Below are positions 31,266 through 41,679 of a DNA stretch of 64,000 nucleotides, in pieces. This stretch comes from Cycas panzhihuaensis (Eukaryota > Cycadophyta): assembly GCA_023213395.1 (NCBI GenBank), contig CM041465.1, forward strand, positions 228,291,741-228,355,740, written 5' to 3'. A model generated the notes under the pieces. That model did no database searches. It was given only the letters and a program-made list of their open reading frames with translations, and had not been told where the DNA came from. A program made the position numbers and the translations under genes. Numbering within the stretch: position 1 is the first letter of the stretch; each line of letters begins with the position of its first letter.

Positions 31266-31779
31266 AATAATGGTATCATGTTATTCCTCCTTATTTATGA
31301 GTAGACCATTAGGTACAATGCATTGTTTAATGGTATGGATAATTTAAAAGAAGCTCTCATTTCAAGTCCTCTTGTTTTCTATTTAGACATAAACATGGCA
31401 TCCTTCACTAATAAGAAAGGAATTAATCTAAGCTTAGTAAATTTAATAGTAATAATTAAAACATAAATAACTAGACAAGTGTAACTAAGTAGCAGTCGAT
31501 TTTCTCTAATCCTAATATAATAGCAACTATTATATATCTAGATAGGAACATGACTCCTTTAAAAGTGCTTCAAAATCTAAGATTATAATTAGCATCTTAT
31601 AAATTGAGTAATCCTATAGATAAATTAATGTTAGTTGTGGTATTTGTTTTGATATCGAAAAGATGGATTTGGAAATAAATACTTTGATACCAAAGAGTTG
31701 GGAGACTAATGTAGAAGCTATAACAATACAAATGGACCCAACAAATATAAAATAATAGATGATGAGATACGTGAATGAT

Positions 31780-31794
31780 GAATCAATGGATATA
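31780..31794. repeat. Target-site duplication, left copy
   Basis: GAATCAATGGATATA, repeated perfectly at 33602-33616 after the poly(A) tail. It identifies 31795-33601 as a discrete LINE insertion. D2 has the single-copy empty-site equivalent (AAATCAATAGACATA, near 40453-40467). Confidence 0.93.
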
Positions 31795-33340
31795 TGGCAA
31801 GAGGCTTGAACCTTAGAAGAATGTCAAATTTTAACAGGGCCCTAGTGGCAAAGCTAGGATGGCATCTAGCCATGGGAGAAGGAATGCTCTGCGAAAGGAT
31901 CTTATCTCTAAAATATCACTATGGTCAGAAACTTTTAGCAGAGTACCCTAGGGTTCATTCAGAGTCTCTTATTTGGCAAAGTATATAACAATCCAAACAT
32001 ATGTTAGTTGGAAGCTTATAATAGAAGCTAGGCGATGGAGAATCCATAAATATTTAGGAAGACATATGGTGTGGACAAGTTCAGTTATTCAAAAGGACAA
32101 AATTGGATCCCTTTGAGAGAAGAATATGTAAAAATTTATGGTACCAAAGTTAAAGGCTACTAGGAAGGCCAGGGGTAGGTAAGAGATGGAGATCATTTGA
32201 GGAACTTGAGAGGAATCTATCCCTTAGAAAGGCAACAAAGGAGCTGAGAAAATTTCTTTTACAATTCTATATCCTTAAATTTGAAGAGGCTGATAAAATG
32301 GTTTGGCCTCTATCACGATCTGGGGACCATACAATGAATTATGGGTACATTTTCCTATGCCTAAAGAAAGGGGCTCTCAGTTCTCCTTTATTGAATAAAG
32401 TTTAGAAAATGGCCTTTACTCCCAAAGTGATAGTATTCTGGTGGTTATGCTTAAAGAATAAGATTTTGACTGTGGATAATATGCAAACAGGGGGCTTTAC
32501 GATTGTAACTTACTGTGTTTTATATTATGAGAATGAAGAGTCAGTGGACCATATCCTCCTCCACTGCTCTTACTCTAAGAACATTTGGAATGTCATATGG
32601 GCCAAGTTTAGGGTGGAGTGGGTGATATTGAAAACCATCAAGGAGTAAACCTTGGCCTGGGTTAGCCCTTTTAGAAGCAAGAACCTAGCATACATATGGA
32701 AAATTACCATGCCAAAGTTGATGTGGAACCTATGGAAGGAAAGGAATAAGAGGGTCTTTCAGGATAAGAAGAAGGATGAAATCAGACTCTGAGGATGTAT
32801 TTGTAGTACCACAACAGAACTAGTCAACATGCATTGAAAATAAGAGAGCTTCATCATGGAATCAAAAGAGGTAGCTTTAAAAAATTGGGGAGTAGGGAGG
32901 TTGATTATTAGACCTAGAAATATGAAGAGGATATGCCCTTGGGTCCCTCCCCTGAAAAACCAGGTGAAAATTAATTTTGATGGGGTTGCTAAAGGGAATC
33001 CAGAGGAGGAGGCATTTGTAGAAATTCAAAAGGAGGTATTTTGTGGACTTTTGTTGAGTTTTATAATAGAAAAATAAACCATAGGGTAGAGATGTGAGTT
33101 ATAAGGAGAGTAGTGGAGATGGCCCTAGAGGAAGGCTAGGATAAGATCATTATTGAAGGGGACTCCCTAAATGTAATAAACATGCTTAGGGATGAGGTTG
33201 CACCTGATTGGAAATTATATACCATGATGAAAGATATTTAAAGAGTCCTTAGGAGCAGGGAGGATGTGAAGGTCTCTCACACTTATAGAGAAAGGAATGG
33301 AGCTATTGACATACTAGCTAATTGGGGAGTAATGCACTAA
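31795..33340 (+). pseudogene. LINE ORF2 C-terminal part: zinc-binding region and RNase H, decayed
   Basis: GLNLRRMSNFNRALVAKLGW matches the post-RT region of LINE copy 2. The zf-RVT-type region follows (FWWLCLKNKILTVDNMQTGG then YCVLYYENEESVDHILLHC), with a Tyr where copy 2 has the second Cys of the CxxC pair. RNase H is seen as VKINFDGVAKGNPEEE, then IIIEGDSLNVINMLRD and, near the end, SHTYRERNGAIDILANWGV. Frameshifts and stops separate the pieces. Confidence 0.9.
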
Positions 33341-33601
33341 AGAAATTATGTATAGAAAGAGGATTTTCCTAAGGAGGTTTTGAGTTAGGCAAAGGAGGAT
33401 TGAAATCCATATCTCATATGGAGGACTAGAGCTAGCCACTAAGCTTGTCGTGGCAAGGGAGGGAAATTGGGTTTATCAGATGTTAAGGGATAGCTAGGCC
33501 ATGCGTTTATCATGGCAAACTTGAAAGCTAAAAGGCAATTTTTGTAATAGGGTTGGGCCTGTTTAAACCCCTTCATTTATACCATACCAAAAAAAAAAAA
33601 G
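31795..33601 (+). mobile_element. 5'-truncated LINE (same family as copy 2) with 15-bp TSD
   Basis: It begins inside ORF2, at the equivalent of about position 24232 in LINE copy 2, and ends in a poly(A) tail (33589-33600). It is flanked by identical 15-bp duplications. 5' truncation with a TSD and an A-tail is the standard outcome of incomplete target-primed reverse transcription. The insertion lies in LTR repeat D1. Confidence 0.95.
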
Positions 33602-33616
33602 GAATCAATGGATATA
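33602..33616. repeat. Target-site duplication, right copy
   Basis: GAATCAATGGATATA, identical to 31780-31794, directly after the LINE A-tail. Confidence 0.93.
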
Positions 33617-33876
33617 AAAGAATAAGTATATGCAATCATGATACATAATAAGTTAGTGGAACAAAGGTCAAATTTTAGATTATTTAAAGAATCATGTACA
33701 TATTTATAAAACCTCACCTCATTTGAGAACCCTCTAGGTTAACCTTTGTGATCTAGCATAATTCTTAAATAATAAATATATTAAGGTGACCATAAATATA
33801 AAATTAAAAAAATATATGACAGAGTATGAAAAGGGTTAAGACTAATATATAATATAATTAGATATTACATCCAATA

Positions 33877-36586
33877 TTTCTTACCCCATTAACATATAAT
33901 TACATAAAATGAAATGTCATATCAATAATACGACTTTGGTCTTCAAATCTTTTGTTGGATCAAGTTGATTTAAATAAATATAAATCGTTATTGACATTCA
34001 TATGAAGAGAGCTCCATTTACAGGACCATATGGACAACTAGTCATTGTGACCACTAGTTCTTTAAGTCACTCCTTCATATACATGGTTTTATCAATGCTA
34101 AGTCAACAACACTCTAGGAACACGTCATCCTACATGGCCAAATAAGTGAGTTGAAAATCAATATAAGAGTAGCTAAAAAGATGTCCCACATCTTACAAAT
34201 GAGACCTAAGAGTAGCTTCTTCAAAAATACAAGCCCAAAAATATAACATATTGACATCAATGGCTAAAAATATAATGAAATACCCTTCTTAACCTTACAT
34301 AAGGGTATTGTGACCTCAAATTTACCTCTATGAGCATACATAGTCCAACAATTATAATAACGATAATATAAAATGACTTTAAAAGGGATGTGACTCAATA
34401 TATTAATAAATGACTCTCTTTAAGTGATAATTTTAACAATTTTAATATAAATTTGAGTTCTCTAAAGCCCAAAGAAGAGTCTATGACATAAATTTTACAT
34501 TCTTTCCCCTTTTTGGGTTATATTAGATTAATGAAATAATTATTAAATGACTTAGAACCATTGAAATAACATAAATATACCTTAAAATGATTAAAAGTTT
34601 ATTAAAGATGACTTATTTCAAACTTTTTTTGAATTATAGCTAAATTTTTTCCATCAAACTAGTTTAAAGTAATTCATGTAACTTGTCATTATAAAGAGGA
34701 CTAAACCAAAAATTCAACACATCTTCTAGATTTAAAAATGGACTCTTCAAGCTCAGTATATCACAAAAAAGGTGAACATATGTCCTTGAAAAAGATGAGG
34801 GGTTACAAAAAATAATATTAAGCCCCTTTGGGCTTTAAGTTGTTAGTCGCGTGAGGGCTCCATATGACTGGGAGGTATCGACAAAGGGGGCTAATGGACT
34901 TTAAATGACTATAAAATATGATTAAATTTATTTTTATACTTACAAAAAAAAATAACTCCTTTTTATTAAAAAATCACATCTACCATGATCATATTTATCC
35001 AAAAACACTATACAACTAAAAATATTTCTTATTAGGGTTTGTGTATAGGTTTTATTTCAACATTATTAGTAAGTTATAGGATAATTTCTTTTATAAGTAT
35101 GGGTGGCAATTTCATGTTTGTGTTGTCATTTGTGCTTTATCTTAGTAAGGTTTCATTCTTTATCTCAATAGGGGTTCATCCATTATGTCCTTCTATATCT
35201 TATTTGTGCTTTATCTTATTAGGTCTTCATTATTTACTTTGTAGTGATGCTTAGTGTTCATTTCTGTCGTACAATCTCTATGATGAGTTGCCTCTTTATT
35301 TGAGGTTTGGCCCTATCATTCTACCTTATTTAAGATAATGTACAAGGTCTAAATATTTGACTACCATCTTTGACTTCTATATAGTGGTTATAATCATATT
35401 TTTTAGCTTGTTTATGTGCCTTGAGATGAATCATTTTGCATGACTTTGGGTGTAAACTAAGGTACATAATTCTTTGGACCTAACAAAACAATTAGTGTTG
35501 TGACATTTAGAATTCCGAAACCAAGCCTAAAATAAAGCCATGACCCTAATATAAATTTCACCTAGGATGTGTTGGCTCTAGCTCTAAGTATGAAAGATGA
35601 TGATTATAGGCATCAACTACCTCATTCCAAAGGCTATGAATTAAGCACATCATTCTATCTTTTACAGACACCTTTAATAATAGTAGCATGGTTTTTTTTT
35701 TCTTTAAGGTTCCTTTTCCTTTTGTTTGTAAGCATGCATGGTAGGAATAGTACATTCATCATTTGTATAGTTGTGGAATAGAAAGAAGATTAAAAAACCT
35801 AAATAATCCTTTAAAAGAAGCACACATTTTTGTTTTAACAGCGAAACCCTACTAGATTTTTACAAAAAGTATTTTTTTATACTATTGTAATAATTTACAA
35901 ACAAGAGAATAAGTATATATATATATATATATATATCTATTGATGGGCCTTTTGTGGCCCTCATTCTAGCAATGAATCCTAGTCATAGGACATTCATAAT
36001 GGCCTCCAAAATAAGGCAGCAATAACATTAAAAAATACCTTCTTTTTTTTTTCCTTATTTTTCTGAGTAGTAGATTTACCACATCTGTAGGGTGATTAGG
36101 CATGCCATTATGATTGATCTACTCTATTTTTTTCTATAAAAGATAGCTTCAAAAGGCATCTTCTATGACCTTTAATATAAAGCCTAGACATATTATAATA
36201 TTAAAGCCATATGCATTTAAAATAGATCACCAAATGTAGCTTTCTTTTAACAAAAAAATTATCATTTTTACCATAAAAACTTTATTTTTACATATTCAAA
36301 AAAGCTTCAAAATAGTCCCTTAAAATACTCTAAATAGCAATAAAATGGGCACAATTATCTTTTTAAAAGGCACTAAATTAGCCTTTAAAATGTATTAAAA
36401 GATTAGCCCTTAAATAACTTCAATATGAGCTCAAAAACCCTTTAAAAAAGACTTAATGATAGGGTGAAAATATGTGTTTTAAGAGTTCCAATGAGACATC
36501 AAACTTATGATTAAAAAACTATAAAAATATGAAAAAGATAACCTCTAAAAATTTGTCCTCCCAACGATTGAAACTTGGGCTCTCAT
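33877..36586. other. AT-rich stretch with one block shared with the leader of element B
   Basis: No gene is recognised. A block at 34823-34925 (AAGCCCCTTTG..., GAGGGCTC, AAAGGGGGCTAATGG, TATAAAATAT) resembles 38819-38920 inside the leader of element B, in the same orientation, and a weaker third copy at 38985-39060. It may be the remnant of another member of the element A/B family. A short TA run occurs at about 35912-35936. Confidence 0.4.
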
Positions 36587-36862
36587 CGTTAGGTTTAATA
36601 TATATTACCCTATATTAAAGTGTGCATTAAGAGCATGCGAGCTGACTATAGCCAAGATAAGTTTATTTTATTTATGTTTTATTATTTTATTATTATTTTA
36701 AATTATGTCGGTTGAGGTGAGCTTTCCCCCATCTCAAAAACTATATATTTCAAGGGCAAAGTCCCTAGTATTTATCAACACCACCAAAAATTTAAAATTT
36801 GTTAATGATTTTCAATATGGGTTAGTTAATTTCTTACTTCACTCTGTCCTCAACATCTTCCA
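36587..36862 (+). repeat. LTR C (A/B family), plus orientation
   Basis: 276 bp from CGTTAGGTTTAATATATATT to CATCTTCCA, the same length as the LTRs of element B and homologous throughout. The core has AACTATATATTTCAAGGGCA followed by AAGTCCCTAGT. It is followed by TTTGG, the first bases of the TTTGGTAT-type primer site seen after the 5' LTR of element B, then directly by element B. It is the left arm of a 556-bp inverted repeat with 36868-37142. Confidence 0.8.
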
Positions 36863-36867
36863 TTTGG

Positions 36868-37142
36868 CATAAGAGGTTGAGTACAGAGCAAAGCAGGAAA
36901 TTAACTAACCAATATTTAAAATGATTAACAAATTTTAAATTTTTAGTGTTATTGATAAACACCAGGGACTTTGCCCTTGAAATATATAGTTTAGGAGGCA
37001 TGTGAGAGCCCACCTTAATCGACACAACTCAAAATAATAAAGTAATAATAAAACATAAATAAAATAAGCTTACCTTGGCTATAGTCAACTCACATACTCT
37101 TAATGCACACTTTAATATAGAGTAATGAACATTAACCTAACA
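36868..37142 (-). repeat. 3' LTR of element B
   Basis: Read on the minus strand it begins TGTTAGGTTAATGTTCATTA after a polypurine tract and ends near CTCAACCTCTT. It pairs with 40013-40288. Its sequence GACTATAGCCAAG is shared with LTR C but not with the 5' LTR of its own element. Confidence 0.82.
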
Positions 37143-37156
37143 TTCTCCCCTATAAT
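37143..37156 (-). other. Polypurine tract of element B
   Basis: On the minus strand ATTATAGGGGAGAA directly precedes the 3' LTR start TGTTAGG. Confidence 0.7.
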
Positions 37157-37319
37157 GTTCATTACGTAAAACTCTAAGTTTTTGTTTAAATTTGTGAAAA
37201 GAGATCTACTACTTGATCTTTTACTTTGAATTAGAACAATTCCATATCAGCATCCCTTATTGATATTTTTATAACCCTAGCCTCTTCAAGAATGTAAGGT
37301 CATGTGGTTTCTAAACTTG

Positions 37320-37800
37320 ATTTGAATGAGTAAGTCTGGCTTCATTAGGATATTTATCTTCTTCATCTTTTACCTTAGAGTAATCATCAACTTTGTTGGA
37401 GTCATCAATAGTACATATAACATTATCAAATACATCATTGTTATCTCACTCTAACATTTGTCCTACATATAAAATATCATCAACATATTTGGTTTCTTCT
37501 AATTTTGTAGTGGCTCCCCCATAAACCAATTCCCAAATGTCTCATGCATTCTTTGATGTGGTTATCTCACTTATGCTAGAGAATGTGTGGTCATCTAATG
37601 AACAAAATATTAAAGCTAAGGCTTTGTTGTCCTTTTTCACATTTTCTTTAAAGTTTTATTCATCTTTATTGTAACCATCATTCATAATTTTTTAAAGATT
37701 ATTAATAATAAAATATGATTTCATCAAATTTTTTTAAAGTTAAAAATTAGTTCTATTAAATATAGTTATACTTGTATCACCAAGATTTATTACTATTATA
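37320..37800 (-). pseudogene. Element B: short copia-type gag (UBN2-like), decayed
   Basis: On the minus strand, across stops, the sequence encodes TIFNRTNF, then LMKSYFIINNL, then KALALIFCSLDDHTFSSISE followed by ITTSKNA, DIWELVYGG and an acidic tail. These are the F-x-x-NF start block and the central SLDD...TTSK...VYGG motif of copia gags. They align with element A (TMTDDIFSLVSELTTSK and VYGG). No CCHC knuckle is seen, and the 3' LTR follows within about 180 bp. Boundaries are approximate because no clean start remains. Confidence 0.65.
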
Positions 37801-39998
37801 AACATTTTAATACATAATCCAAAGAAAAATATGTGGTCTTATTAATTAAGGAAGAATCCTTAATATCAAATGAAAAATAACTTGGCAATAAAATGAAAGA
37901 TATAAATCTCTTTAAATGAAATGTATTTTAGATGAATGCACCTTCTTGAGTGAAATATATATATAACAAGCAAGCTTTCGAAAAAGATTCAAATAAGTTC
38001 TAAAATAGTATGCAATGAAATAAAAATAAGATAACCTTTGAATGAGCTTATACACATGCAATAGGATGCATCATAAATACACTTTTAAATGCAATAAAAA
38101 GAACCTTAGTTGATGTTTTTAAACATAAACTTTAATAAAGAGATAAAGTGATTAATGATGAGCAAAATGATCATATTATGAGTTTTAATATATAGATGAA
38201 TAAACTGAAAATAAATAAGCAATAAATGCACTTTTATATGAGCCCTTTTTAGATGTAAGAAGATAGCCTTGAATATTTATTTTCATTTTATAAAAATGGT
38301 CAAATGAGTAAAATATGTGTGATATGAGTTTTAACATAAAGTGAATGAGTTATAAATTAAAATAACAACTTTAAAATAGAGTTATTTAAGGTTTATAAAG
38401 CACCAGTTTGTGAGATTAATGTCAAAAGGTATTCTTTTCTTTCAAAACGCCAAAATTGACTAAAAAACTAAAAAAATTAATATGGGCCTCTAAAAGTCAA
38501 GTAAAGATAGTTAAAGATAGATTAGTATCTTAATAACATGTAAGTATACTTGAATGATATAATAAAATAGCTCAAAAAGGTTAAAAAATGCTTAAACTTT
38601 GACCAAATAAAAGGGTTAAATTTAGCAACATTAAACTCCTAGAAGATAGCTTCAAAACAAAATAAAAGTAACTTTAGTATAAAGATAATCAAATTATCTT
38701 TCCAACAAATCTAGTCGTTCAAAAAATAGAGTTCTCAATCAAAAGTTATAGTCAAAATCGTGAAAAGACCTCCTTAAGGTAAAAAACATAGATTAAGGTT
38801 GGTGGGGGGAGGGGGGGTTAAGCCCCTTTGAGTGAGGCCCCTAGTCACCTTGAGGGCTCAAATAACCAATGAAGGGGGCTACAAACTTGAAAATTTATTA
38901 AAAATTATAAAATTTTTAAAATCCAAAAATATTAAATTCACCCTAATTAGTTTTCAATTACATCCCCAAATCTAAAAAATAAGGTCATATGGGCCCTCAA
39001 TGGGACCACCAACTAGGGTCAAAGGGGGGCTATGGATTTGAAATAATATAAAATATAGCTAAATATTTTAAAAACTAAAATAATTAAAACTGATTAATAA
39101 ATTTTTCACATCCACACCTTTTACGAAGGACCACGATTACATGGAGGCATAGGTGACTACCGGCTAAGGCTAAGGGGCTAGCACAAAACCTAAATAATAT
39201 ATAATATAATTTAATTTAATCAAACCTTTACAAAAAATTTATATAATTGGATCAAATTAATCATGCATTAATGGGCAAACAACAACATAGAAAAATATTT
39301 AAATAAAATCAAAAACTTGATTTAAATCTAAACAAATTAGTTCAAATCACTCAATACTAGAGCTGTGCAAATGATGTAAATAAATATATTTATTTTCAAA
39401 GAATTAAAATTTTAAAAAAGTGAACAAATAGTAAATAGAGCACACACAGCTCCTCACTCATGATATTTTGTTTCTTGTCTCTCTACATAGCACGAATCTC
39501 CTTTAAAGTATAAAAGATAGTGGATTACAATTTTAACACATTAATATCATCATTTAAGTTTGTTATCAATTATAATCTCTCTCGTTCGTGGTGCAAACAC
39601 GAAGAGCGCACAAGAGAGCAACATAAGACAAAGATGTGAAGATAGGCCTCACAGTCAACAATGTTGACAAGTAACACCTAGTAACATAGAGTTGTTGGTT
39701 GGTAGGCAAATTGGTTTGAGATGGAAAGGGTAAAGGCATGCCAATGTACAAATAATTTTCTCAATCACAATCACACAGGGCAATACTATAAATCAAACCC
39801 AAAGGAGAGAAGGCAGGCAGCTCAAATCTACATGGCATTTAATAGAGGTATACACAGAATGGTAGAGAATGGATTCAATTATCGTTTAGAATGATCCAGA
39901 AATGGTGTCAAACAAGAGTTCATTTTTGAAATAAAACAGGATTAGATCTTCTTTGACATAATACCCCTCCAACAAACTGAATGCATATATAAGATCTT
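37801..39998 (-). other. Long leader of element B
   Basis: About 2.2 kb between the primer site and gag, with no open reading frame of note. It contains two copies of the GAGGGCTC...AAGGGGGCTA block (38819-38920 and, weaker, 38985-39060), similar to 34823-34925. Confidence 0.5.
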
Positions 39999-40010
39999 AC
40001 TCTAATACCA
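39999..40010 (-). other. Primer-binding site of element B (tRNA-Met type)
   Basis: On the minus strand TGGTATTAGAGT lies two bases after the 5' LTR, matching TGGTATCAGAGC at 10 of 12 positions. Confidence 0.78.
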
Positions 40011-40012
40011 AA

Positions 40013-40288
40013 TGAAAGAGGTTGAGGATAGAGCAAAGTAGGAAATTAACTATCCCATATTAAAAATCATTAACAAATTTTAAAATTTTGGTGGTGTTAA
40101 TAAACACTAGGGACTTTGCCCTTGAAATATATAGTTTGGGAGCCAGGCAAGAGCCCGCCTCAACCAATATAATTTAAAATAATAAAATAATAATAAAACA
40201 TAAATAAAATAAAGTTACCATATCTATAATAAGCTTTCATGCTCCCAATGCACACTTTAATATAGGGTAATGAACATTGAACCTAACA
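40013..40288 (-). repeat. 5' LTR of element B
   Basis: On the minus strand, 276 bp from TGTTAGGTTCAATGTTCATT to CTCAACCTCTTTCA. The promoter-like core AACTATATATTTCAAGGGCA is conserved with the other LTRs of the family. Confidence 0.85.
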
Positions 40289-40300
40289 TTGGTACCACAA

Positions 40301-40727
40301 TGTTGGTTATGGTATTTTCTCTGATATGACCAAGATAAATTTAGAAATGAATGCTCAAATACTAAAGAGTTGGAAGACTAATATGGAAGCTATAACAATG
40401 GAAATGGATCCATAAAAGACAAATAATGGATGATGACATGAGTGAATGATAAATCAATAGACATAAAAGAATAAGTATGTTCAAGCATAATACATAATAG
40501 ATTAGTGAAAGAATGGTCAAACTTTAGATTATTCAAAGAATCATATATATAGTTATAGAACAACTCAGCTCATAAAAGAACCCTCTAAGTCAACCTATGT
40601 GTGTTGGCACATTTTCTAAATGGAATATATATAAAGGTAACCATGAATATAAAATTCATAAAATACATAAGAAAGTATAAAAGAGGTTAGTACTAACATA
40701 TAATGTAATTAGATATTACATCTAACA
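40301..40727 (+). repeat. LTR-like repeat D2 (uninterrupted)
   Basis: 427 bp from TGTTGGTTATGGTATTTTCT to TTACATCTAACA, homologous end to end with D1. On the plus strand it is followed by AATGGCTATTAGATATG, which is weakly like a tRNA-Met primer site; on the minus strand it is followed by TTGTGGTACCAA. I cannot decide its orientation or whether it is a solo LTR. Confidence 0.72.
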
Positions 40728-41679
40728 AATGGCTATTAGATATGATATCTTGAAGGATATCTTTAGGTATCCCATAGGCTTGAGTCATTATTAAGCTATG
40801 AAGTTTCTAGAGTAAAAGAAGAGACTTATAATGTCCATATAAACCAGTGACTATAAGTTGAGTGCCATGACTGATGTGGTAATAGAAGTATCTACTCTTC
40901 CTCCCAAGTCTAGAAACACCCCTTCCTATGTTTGCCTTAATAATCAAAAGGAATTCATTGTGCATAACTATATTGTGTATATAAGAACATCATTTAATAT
41001 GATATTATATGCAATTATAAAGGCCTTGGGATTACAGTGTATTAAAATAAAATAGCAAGTTAAATTATATTTTAAAGTAATGTCCATTATAGCCTAAAGC
41101 AAACATTTAATAGTAAATTTGACTATATATTTAAGGATTGTTGCAATGATTTTAATTATGGTGGTTAATATGCCACTCATATGATGAACTAAAACCAAAA
41201 TAGAAATAAAATTCTTGAACTATAATAAAAAATTATAGAAAAATCACCCTTGGCCCTAATGGTGCCAAAAAGGAATAAATTCCAAATTAAACAAAAACTT
41301 ATACTTCTAAAGTCTAATAAGTAAGTTTTTATACATTGGCATATTTTTAATTATATTTAAAGTTAATATTTTTCTTGGGTTATGTGAATATAACCTTATT
41401 TTAATTATTTTCGCTCTATTTAAAGTTGGTATTTTCTTGTGTTATAGACATGTAGAATGCCCTCCCATGATAAGAAAGGAGCTTTATGCACAAAGTTCAA
41501 GGTGGTTATTGATGAAATATACACTCTTATATTACCTCTTCTATTGATAAACCCTTCTATTTAACCAATTGTTTATTTATTATTTGTGATCTAAATTATT
41601 TTTATCATATTTTGATAATGCTTGAAGGCTCTATTATAATATTCCTTCTTCATTTGTGATCAACAACTTAATGGTAAGA
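40728..41679. other. AT-rich stretch; may include the 3' end of gypsy element F
   Basis: No coding motif. A 65-codon plus-strand frame (40858-41055) has no recognisable similarity. Two imperfect copies of a TATTTAAAGTT...TTCTTG-GTTAT segment lie near 41355-41390 and 41420-41445. The 3' LTR of element F should lie here but I could not identify it. Confidence 0.35.

Larger units (their letters stand above)
31629..33876 (+). repeat. LTR-like repeat D1, interrupted by a LINE fragment
   Basis: Sequence 31629-31794 plus 33617-33876 (426 bp combined) matches the uninterrupted copy D2 at 40301-40727 (427 bp) from end to end. The repeat starts TGTTAGTTGTGG and ends near TTACATCCAATA (TGTTGG...CTAACA in D2), the form of an LTR. 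Orientation is uncertain because TGTT...AACA reads the same way on both strands, and neither a clean primer site nor a polypurine tract adjoins D1. Confidence 0.72.
36868..40288 (-). mobile_element. Element B: LTR-leader-gag-LTR retrotransposon (TR-GAG-like)
   Basis: A 3.4-kb minus-strand element with two 275/276-bp LTRs, a tRNA-Met-type primer site, a leader of about 2.2 kb, a single short copia-type gag and a polypurine tract, but no pol motif on either strand. Flanks: TTGGT at 40289-40293 and TTGGC at 36864-36868 (the last base overlaps my LTR boundary), a probable 5-bp duplication with one substitution. The structure fits the TR-GAG class described in plants, which would need enzymes from an autonomous copia element in trans. 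Confidence 0.75.

Noticed and set aside
35039-35254. 71-codon frame rich in hydrophobic residues (membrane-like)
   Set aside because: The T-rich strand gives Phe/Leu/Ile/Ser runs by chance; no homology or neighbouring exon.
40858-41055. 65-codon frame after LTR D2, considered as a gag start
   Set aside because: No gag, protease or RNA-binding motif can be seen.
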